Origin: Prevotella sp. CAG:1092
Lineage (GTDB): Bacteria > Bacteroidota > Bacteroidia > Bacteroidales > Bacteroidaceae
Assembly: GCA_000436915.1 (NCBI GenBank)
Contig: HF994072.1
Span: 1 to 11,079, forward strand
DNA: 11,079 nucleotides
Reading direction: 5' to 3'
The position numbers and the translations under genes were made by a program. Within the stretch, counting starts at the first letter, position 1. Each line of letters opens with the position of its first letter. A model generated the notes under the pieces. It was not told where the DNA came from and ran no database searches. It saw only the letters and a list, made by a program, of their open reading frames with translations. Of the stretch, positions 6,053 through 11,079 are shown in pieces.

Positions 6053-6083
6053 TTGGCAATGAAGATATTTATTTGTATTTTTG
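6053..6083 (+). promoter_or_regulatory. Bacteroidota promoter of the threonine operon
   Basis: TTG (6053-6055), a 20-base spacer, and TATTTTTG (6076-6083) match the Bacteroidota consensus, with transcription starting near 6089-6091. It is divergent from the hydrolase promoter, with the two -7 elements only 44 bases apart. That leaves about 105 bases of untranslated leader before thrA. Confidence 0.75.
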
Positions 6084-6089
6084 CGCCCA

Positions 6090-6194
6090 AGTTCGGTTAC
6101 AGCCCTGTTTGTTTCAGGGGTATCAGAGCATTACCTGTGATGGCAAGGATGGCAGAAAGCCGTCTTTTATCACCACGCAAACACTAAAAACAAT
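6090..6194 (+). ncRNA. Structured 5' leader of thrA with alternative hairpins
   Basis: The transcribed leader shows three pairings. Hairpin A is CCCTG (6103-6107) with CAGGG (6115-6119) and a 7-base loop. Hairpin B reuses the same 3' arm, CAGG (6115-6118) with CCTG (6134-6137), plus inner TA/TA pairs, or alternatively GGTA (6119-6122) with TACC (6132-6135). Hairpin C is the terminator-like stem at 6145-6167. A and B cannot form together, which is the usual layout of an attenuator or riboswitch. A further GATGGC at 6139-6144 competes with the one at 6148-6153 for the arm GCCGTC. No Thr- or Ile-rich leader peptide precedes hairpin C. Control of this operon by threonine supply is inferred, and the sensing mechanism is unknown. 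Structures were found by eye, not by folding software. Confidence 0.5.
6145..6168 (+). terminator. Terminator-like hairpin inside the thrA leader (possible attenuator)
   Basis: A 9-base stem with two G-U pairs, AAGGATGGC (6145-6153) and GCCGTCTTT (6159-6167), has a 5-base AGAAA loop. The run TTTT at 6165-6168 forms the 3' end of the stem. It ends 26 bases before the thrA start. The U run is short, so it would be a weak or regulated terminator. Confidence 0.45.
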
Positions 6195-8630
6195 ATGAAA
6201 GTATTAAAATTCGGAGGAACATCTGTAGGTTCCGTGAAGAGCATTCTCAGTCTGAAGCAGATTGTAGAAAACGAGGCAAAGAAACAACCAGTAGTAATAG
6301 TAGTGAGCGCCCTCGGTGGCATCACCGACAAGCTCATCGCAACATCAAAGTTGGCTGTTGCTGGCGACGAAGAGTGGAAAACAGAATTCGACGCCATGGT
6401 AGACAGACACCATAAGATGATAGACACTATCATCACCGACACCAAAGCACGCGAAGACTTATTTATAAAGGTAGATGCATTATTAGACCAACTTCGCAGC
6501 ATCTACTTTGGTGTTTTTCTAATCCACGATCTTAGCGAAAAAACGTCCGACGCTATAGTTAGCTATGGCGAACGATTGAGCTCGCTCATTGTTTCCACTT
6601 TGGTGAAAGGTTCAAAGTGGTACGACTCTCGCGAATTTATCAAAACCGTAGACAAGAATGGTAAGCACGTATTGGATGCAGAACTTACTACAGAACTCGT
6701 GACAAAGACTTTCAGCGATTTGCCACGAATTTCTCTCGTTCCAGGATTCATATCAAGCGACCGCGACTCAAAGGAGATAACAAACCTCGGTCGTGGCGGT
6801 AGCGACTATACTGCAGCCATTATTGCAGCAGCGCTGAATGCAGAAGTGCTTGAGATATGGACAGACGTGGATGGCTTTATGACCGCCGACCCTAAGGTTA
6901 TAAAGACAGCCTACACCATCAACGAACTTAGCTATATCGAGGCTATGGAGCTTTGCAACTTTGGTGCAAAGGTTATCTATCCTCCTACAATATACCCTGT
7001 GTGTGTGAAGAACATTCCTATCAGGGTGAAAAACACCTTTAACCCTGAATCAGACGGTACCATCATCAAGCAAAAGATTGAAAACAATCTAAAGCCTATC
7101 AAGGGTATCTCAAGCATCAGCGGCACCACACTTATAACAGTTACTGGTCTTTCGATGGTTGGTGTTATTGGTGTCAACCGCCGTATCTTCACCGCTCTTG
7201 CTCAACAAGGCATAAGCGTGTTCCTCGTTTCGCAGGCATCATCAGAAAACTCTACTTCTATTGGTGTTCGCGACCAGGATGCAGAGAAGGCTGTAAACGT
7301 GCTGGACAACGAATTTGCTAAGGAGATTGAAACAGGTGCCATGTTCCCTATGCATGCCGAAAGCGGATTGGCAACAATAGCCATCGTAGGCGAAAACATG
7401 AAGCACACTCCTGGTATTGCTGGTAAGTTATTCGGCACTTTAGGCCGTAGCGGTATCAGCGTTATTGCTTGTGCGCAGGGTGCATCAGAGACAAACATCT
7501 CGTTTGTTATCGACGGCAAGTATCTGCGCAAGTCGCTCAACGTGCTCCACGACTCTTTCTTCCTCTCGGAATATAAGGTCTTGAACCTCTTCATCTGTGG
7601 TGTGGGCACCGTAGGAAGCAAGCTCATAGAGCAAATTCGCTCACAATATGAGGAGCTGAAAGAGCACTCACGACTGAAGCTCAACGTGGTGGGAATAGCA
7701 AGTTCGCACAACGCCATATTCTGCCGCGAAGGTTTGGACCTTGACAACTATCGCGAGCAGCTTCAGGCTTCTGAGCCAAGCTCGCCTGAGAAGCTTCGCG
7801 ACACAATACTCTCTATGAACATCTTCAACTCGGTATTCGTAGACTGCACAGCATCAAAGGATGTGGCACTACTCTACCAGTCGTTCTTGGAGCACAACGT
7901 TAGTGTGATAGCAGCCAACAAGATTGCTGCTTCATCGAAATACGAAGACTATCTGAAACTCAAGACCACAGCTATGATGCGTGGTGTGAAGTTCCGCTTC
8001 GAAACAAATGTGGGAGCAGGACTTCCTATCATCGGCACCATCAACGACCTCTGCAATTCTGGCGACAAGATATTGCGCATAGAGGCTGTGCTGAGTGGCA
8101 CTCTAAACTTCATATTCAATGCCATATCTGCCGAAGTTCCATTCTCAGAAACCGTGCGTTTGGCTAAAGAGCAAGGCTATAGCGAGCCTGACCCTCGCAT
8201 CGACCTTAGCGGTACTGACGTGGTGCGCAAGCTTGTTATCTTGGCTCGCGAGGCTGGCTACAGAGTGGAGCAAGAGGATGTTGAAAAACACCTCTTTGTG
8301 CCTGAGGAATATTTCCAAGGTTCATTGGAAGATTTTTGGAAGAATCTTCCTGCTCTTGATGCCGACTTCGAGGCTCGCCGCAAGGAGCTTGAAGCAGAAG
8401 GCAAACGTTGGCGCTTCGTGGCTACTATGGACGGAGGCAAGGTGAACGTGGCACTAAAGGCCGTTGACCGCAACCATCCTTTCTACAACCTCGAGGGAAG
8501 CAACAACATCGTGCTCCTAACCACAGAGCGTTATAAAGAATATCCTATGCAGATTCAAGGCTACGGCGCTGGAGCAAGTGTAACAGCGGCTGGTGTGTTT
8601 GCAAATATTATGTCTATCGCAAATATTTAA
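6195..8630 (+). CDS. thrA: Bifunctional aspartate kinase / homoserine dehydrogenase I
   Basis: An 811-residue fusion enzyme catalysing the first and third steps from aspartate to homoserine. The length matches E. coli ThrA (820). The aspartate kinase domain (about 1-290) starts VLKFGGTSVGSVKS and carries SYGERLSS (123-130), GFISSD (184-189), GRGGSDYTA (199-207) and WTDVDGFMTADP (222-233). Two ACT-type regulatory segments follow, about 315-375 and 393-455, where threonine would bind by family analogy. The homoserine dehydrogenase domain (about 462-811) has the NAD(P) loop FICGVGTVG (466-474), AANK (573-576), ETNVGAGLPIIGT (603-615), SGTLNFIFN (634-642) and EPDPRIDLSGTDVVRK (664-679), with the likely catalytic Asp675 and Lys679. 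The ATG at 6195 places the KFGG motif at residue 5, as in homologues. It is the first gene of the thrA-apgM-thrC operon and is preceded by a structured leader. Confidence 0.97.
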   Translation: MKVLKFGGTSVGSVKSILSLKQIVENEAKKQPVVIVVSALGGITDKLIATSKLAVAGDEEWKTEFDAMVDRHHKMIDTIITDTKAREDLFIKVDALLDQLRSIYFGVFLIHDLSEKTSDAIVSYGERLSSLIVSTLVKGSKWYDSREFIKTVDKNGKHVLDAELTTELVTKTFSDLPRISLVPGFISSDRDSKEITNLGRGGSDYTAAIIAAALNAEVLEIWTDVDGFMTADPKVIKTAYTINELSYIEAMELCNFGAKVIYPPTIYPVCVKNIPIRVKNTFNPESDGTIIKQKIENNLKPIKGISSISGTTLITVTGLSMVGVIGVNRRIFTALAQQGISVFLVSQASSENSTSIGVRDQDAEKAVNVLDNEFAKEIETGAMFPMHAESGLATIAIVGENMKHTPGIAGKLFGTLGRSGISVIACAQGASETNISFVIDGKYLRKSLNVLHDSFFLSEYKVLNLFICGVGTVGSKLIEQIRSQYEELKEHSRLKLNVVGIASSHNAIFCREGLDLDNYREQLQASEPSSPEKLRDTILSMNIFNSVFVDCTASKDVALLYQSFLEHNVSVIAANKIAASSKYEDYLKLKTTAMMRGVKFRFETNVGAGLPIIGTINDLCNSGDKILRIEAVLSGTLNFIFNAISAEVPFSETVRLAKEQGYSEPDPRIDLSGTDVVRKLVILAREAGYRVEQEDVEKHLFVPEEYFQGSLEDFWKNLPALDADFEARRKELEAEGKRWRFVATMDGGKVNVALKAVDRNHPFYNLEGSNNIVLLTTERYKEYPMQIQGYGAGASVTAAGVFANIMSIANI

Positions 8631-8634
8631 TAGC

Positions 8635-8642
8635 AAAGGAGG
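8635..8642 (+). promoter_or_regulatory. Perfect Shine-Dalgarno site of apgM
   Basis: AAAGGAGG, a full 8-base complement of the usual 16S rRNA tail, lies in the 21-base gap after thrA and ends 9 bases before the apgM ATG. thrA and thrC in the same operon have no such site. Confidence 0.8.
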
Positions 8643-8651
8643 ACACACAAC

Positions 8652-9893
8652 ATGAAACACATTATTATATTAGGCGACGGCATGGCCGACCACAAGGTGG
8701 AACGATTGGGCGGAAAAACTCTGCTGCAATATGCCGACACTCCATATATGAATATGCTCGCACGTATGGGACGCTCAGGCCGACTTTCTACTATACCAAA
8801 GGGATTTCTGCCTGGTAGCGAGGTTGCCAATACCGCCATCCTCGGCTATGATCTCAACGCCGTTTACGAGGGTCGTGGACCATTAGAGGCGGCAAGCATT
8901 GGCTACAATATGGCTGATGAAGACATGGCTATACGCTGCAACATCATAGAACTGGAAAATGGCTTAATAAAAAATCATCATGGCGGCCACCTCACAACAG
9001 AAGAGGGCGACATGCTGATAAAATATCTCGACAAACAACTCGGCAACGACAACATCCATTTCATCACAGGCATACAATACAGACATCTGCTGGTGATAAA
9101 GAACGCAAGCAAGCATATAGTATGCGCACCTCCTCACGACCATCCTAACGAGCCTTGGCGAGAGCTAATGGTGAAGCCTGAAGAGGGATATTCGCCTGAT
9201 GGCGACCAAAAGGAGGAAGGAAGAATGACTCCACAAGAGACTGCCGACCTCATCAACGACTTGATATTGCGCTCACAAGAACTACTTGCAAAGCATCCTT
9301 TCAACGCTAATCGCGAAGAGAAGGCTAACAGCATTTGGCCATGGAGTGGCGGCTATCGCCCTTCGATGAAAACGCTGATGGAACTGTATCCTGAGGTGAA
9401 GCGAGGTGCCGTAATCTCTGCTGTCGACTTGATTCGCGGCATCGGACATTATGCAGGACTAAGAAATATCATCGTTGAGGGTGCAACCGGACTTGCCGAC
9501 ACCAACTATGAAGGCAAAGCGCAGGCTGCTATCGAAGCTCTAAAAACCGACGACTTCGTGTTTCTGCATATCGAAGCAAGCGACGAGGCAGGACATGATG
9601 GCGACCTTGAGCTGAAGTTGAAGACCATACGCAACCTCGATTCTCGCATCGTGAAGCCTATCTACGAGGAGGTTTCGAAATGGGATGAGCCTGTATGCAT
9701 AGCCGTTATGCCCGACCACCCTACTCCAGTAGAATTGCGCACACATCAGGATGAGCCTGTGCCTTTCAGCATTTGGTATCCAGGTATCACTCCCGACGAT
9801 GTAGAAACCTACGACGAAGTGGCTTGCGTTTCAGGCTCCTACGGCCTGCTCCACTTGCAGGAGTTTATGCAAGCATTTATGAATATAAAATAA
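8652..9893 (+). CDS. apgM: ApgM-family protein (2,3-BPG-independent mutase fold), probable homoserine kinase
   Basis: A 413-residue member of the archaeal-type cofactor-independent phosphoglycerate mutase family (COG3635, alkaline phosphatase superfamily). Metal-site and catalytic motifs are all present: ILGDGMAD with Asp9, PGSEVANTAILGYD with the nucleophile Ser56, EASDEAGHDGD with Asp311 and His315, MPDHPTPV with Asp355 and His356, and RTHQDEPVPF with His365. The usual annotation is phosphoglycerate mutase. However, it sits between thrA and thrC exactly where thrB belongs, and no GHMP-type homoserine kinase is present. I recall genetic evidence from Bacteroides and Desulfovibrio that such operon-borne members act as homoserine kinase; phosphorylation of homoserine is therefore the preferred reading, not proven here. 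It starts 21 bases after thrA with a perfect Shine-Dalgarno sequence and ends 7 bases before thrC, so it is cotranscribed. Confidence 0.9.
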   Translation: MKHIIILGDGMADHKVERLGGKTLLQYADTPYMNMLARMGRSGRLSTIPKGFLPGSEVANTAILGYDLNAVYEGRGPLEAASIGYNMADEDMAIRCNIIELENGLIKNHHGGHLTTEEGDMLIKYLDKQLGNDNIHFITGIQYRHLLVIKNASKHIVCAPPHDHPNEPWRELMVKPEEGYSPDGDQKEEGRMTPQETADLINDLILRSQELLAKHPFNANREEKANSIWPWSGGYRPSMKTLMELYPEVKRGAVISAVDLIRGIGHYAGLRNIIVEGATGLADTNYEGKAQAAIEALKTDDFVFLHIEASDEAGHDGDLELKLKTIRNLDSRIVKPIYEEVSKWDEPVCIAVMPDHPTPVELRTHQDEPVPFSIWYPGITPDDVETYDEVACVSGSYGLLHLQEFMQAFMNIK

Positions 9894-9900
9894 TACAACC

Positions 9901-11079
9901 ATGCAATACTATAGCACCAACGGCAAGGCTCCACTTGCCACACTCGAAGAGGCAGTAGTTCGCGGACTTGCTCCAGACAAGGGACTCTACATGCCACAAG
10001 AGATACGTCCATTGCCACAAGAGTTTTACGACAATATCGAAAACATGAGTTTCCAAGAAATGTCATATCAGGTGGCACACAACTTCTTCGGCGACGACGT
10101 AGATGCCGAGTCGCTACGCGAAATCGTATTCGATACTTTGGCTTTCGAAACTCCTATCGTAAAGGTGGAAGACAACATCTATTCGCTTGAACTCTTCCAT
10201 GGCCCTACCCTCGCCTTCAAGGATGTTGGCGCACGCTTCATGGCTCGCTTGCTTCGCTATTTCATTAAGCGCGAAGGCAAAGAGCAAGTCAACGTGCTCG
10301 TAGCAACATCGGGCGATACAGGTTCTGCCGTAGCAAACGGTTTCCTTGGCGTTGATGGCATACATGTCTATGTGCTCTATCCTAAAGGAAAAGTGAGCAA
10401 GATTCAGGAGAGCCAGTTTACCACTCTTGGCAAAAACATCACAGCCATCGAGGTTGATGGAGTATTCGACGACTGCCAGGCTTTGGTGAAGAGTGCGTTT
10501 ATGGATGAAGAGTTGCAAGGCCACATGAACCTTACTTCTGCCAATTCTATCAACGTGGCACGCTTCCTGCCTCAGGCATTCTATTATTTCAATGCCTATG
10601 CACAGGCTAAGAAGTTGGGCAAAGCAGACAACCTGACTATCTGTGTGCCAAGTGGCAACTTCGGCAATATCACAGCCGGACTCTTTGCGCAGCGCATGGG
10701 ATTGCCAATAATGAATTTTATTGCAGCCAACAATGCCAACGACATCTTCTACAACTATCTGCTTTCGGGCATTTATTCGCCAAAGGCAAGTATTCAGACT
10801 ATAGCCAACGCTATGGACGTGGGCGACCCAAGCAACTTTGCACGCATACTCGACCTTTACAAGTCGTCGCATGCTGAAATCTGTAACCACATATCGGGCG
10901 CTACTTATAGCGACGACGAGATTGCTGCCACCATGAAGAAATGCTACGAGCAAACAGGCTACGTGCTCGATCCTCATGGAGCATGCGGATATCAGGCCTT
11001 GAAAGATAATCTGAAGGAGGGTGAAACCGGAGTATTCCTCGAAACTGCTCACCCTGCGAAGTTCAAGGAGAAGGTGGAT
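9901..11079 (+). CDS. thrC: Threonine synthase (3' partial)
   Basis: The frame is open from the ATG at 9901 to the window end, 393 codons, with probably about 40 residues missing from the C-terminus (E. coli ThrC has 428). It is a PLP-dependent fold-type II enzyme that converts O-phosphohomoserine to threonine. The N-terminus MQYYSTNGKAP and GLAPDKGLYMP (residues 22-32) are typical. The PLP lysine is Lys107 in LFHGPTLAFKDVGARF. ATSGDTGSAVANGF lies at about 139-152, NLTSANSINVARFLPQ near 220-235, and the phosphate-binding VPSGNFGNITAG near 249-260. The final visible stretch GVFLETAHPAKF is characteristic of the family. Its start has no Shine-Dalgarno sequence and is 7 bases after the apgM stop, so translation is likely linked to that of apgM. 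A long minus-strand open frame across it (10114-11052) is an antisense shadow. Confidence 0.96.
   Translation, partial: MQYYSTNGKAPLATLEEAVVRGLAPDKGLYMPQEIRPLPQEFYDNIENMSFQEMSYQVAHNFFGDDVDAESLREIVFDTLAFETPIVKVEDNIYSLELFHGPTLAFKDVGARFMARLLRYFIKREGKEQVNVLVATSGDTGSAVANGFLGVDGIHVYVLYPKGKVSKIQESQFTTLGKNITAIEVDGVFDDCQALVKSAFMDEELQGHMNLTSANSINVARFLPQAFYYFNAYAQAKKLGKADNLTICVPSGNFGNITAGLFAQRMGLPIMNFIAANNANDIFYNYLLSGIYSPKASIQTIANAMDVGDPSNFARILDLYKSSHAEICNHISGATYSDDEIAATMKKCYEQTGYVLDPHGACGYQALKDNLKEGETGVFLETAHPAKFKEKVD

Noticed and set aside
6140..6187. 15-codon ATG-started frame in the thrA leader
   Set aside because: It contains no Thr or Ile codons and lies across the hairpin, so there is no support for a regulatory or functional peptide.
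6091..6198. Frame ending ATC-ACC-ACG-CAA-ACA...TGA that overlaps the thrA start and is rich in Thr codons, suggesting a leader peptide
   Set aside because: It has no ATG within the predicted transcript, and the Thr codons lie after the terminator-like hairpin, not before it, so classical attenuation would not work. The ATGA overlap with thrA may be chance.
7202..7747. 181-codon minus-strand open frame
   Set aside because: It is antisense to the ACT and homoserine dehydrogenase parts of thrA and has a serine-rich composition typical of shadow frames.
10114..11052. 312-codon minus-strand open frame
   Set aside because: It lies entirely antisense to thrC, which has unmistakable threonine synthase motifs, and its translation resembles no protein family.

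Overview
The window looks like chromosomal DNA of a Bacteroidales bacterium, most likely a Prevotella/Segatella relative (inferred). The reasons are: promoters of the Bacteroidota type (TTG or TTTG, a 19-20 base spacer, then TAnnTTTG) in front of several genes; the rpmB-rpmG-DUF4295 ribosomal cluster typical of this phylum; a threonine operon with an apgM-type gene where thrB would be expected; and A/T-rich translation starts mostly lacking Shine-Dalgarno sequences. Most genes are housekeeping genes. I see no phage, insertion sequence, CRISPR array or defence system.

Left part (1-1919): the C-terminal ATPase half of a ModF-like ABC protein (start outside the window), a GC-rich hairpin repeat, a small exported protein of unknown function (722-1216), a strong bidirectional terminator, and a convergent cytidylate-kinase-like gene (1296-1919, minus). 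From 1920 to 2483 there is no gene. This stretch holds a promoter, an AT palindrome, a mosaic of direct and inverted repeats, and a terminator.

Middle part (2484-6005, all minus strand): a coupled pair, exported alpha/beta hydrolase then FAD-dependent oxidoreductase (4-base overlap), followed by the separately promoted cluster rpmB-rpmG-DUF4295 that ends at a clear intrinsic terminator.

Right part (6024-11079, plus strand): a divergent promoter region, a structured 5' leader of about 105 bases with attenuator-like hairpins, then thrA (bifunctional aspartate kinase/homoserine dehydrogenase), apgM (probably the homoserine kinase of the operon) and thrC (threonine synthase, cut by the window end). 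Together these supply the first, third and last two steps from aspartate to threonine.

The points most worth a second look are the thrA leader, the mutase-family gene filling the homoserine kinase slot, strong Shine-Dalgarno sequences at three downstream cistrons in a phylum that rarely uses them, and the repeat mosaic at 2071-2400. Nothing here amounts to a clearly new multi-gene system.
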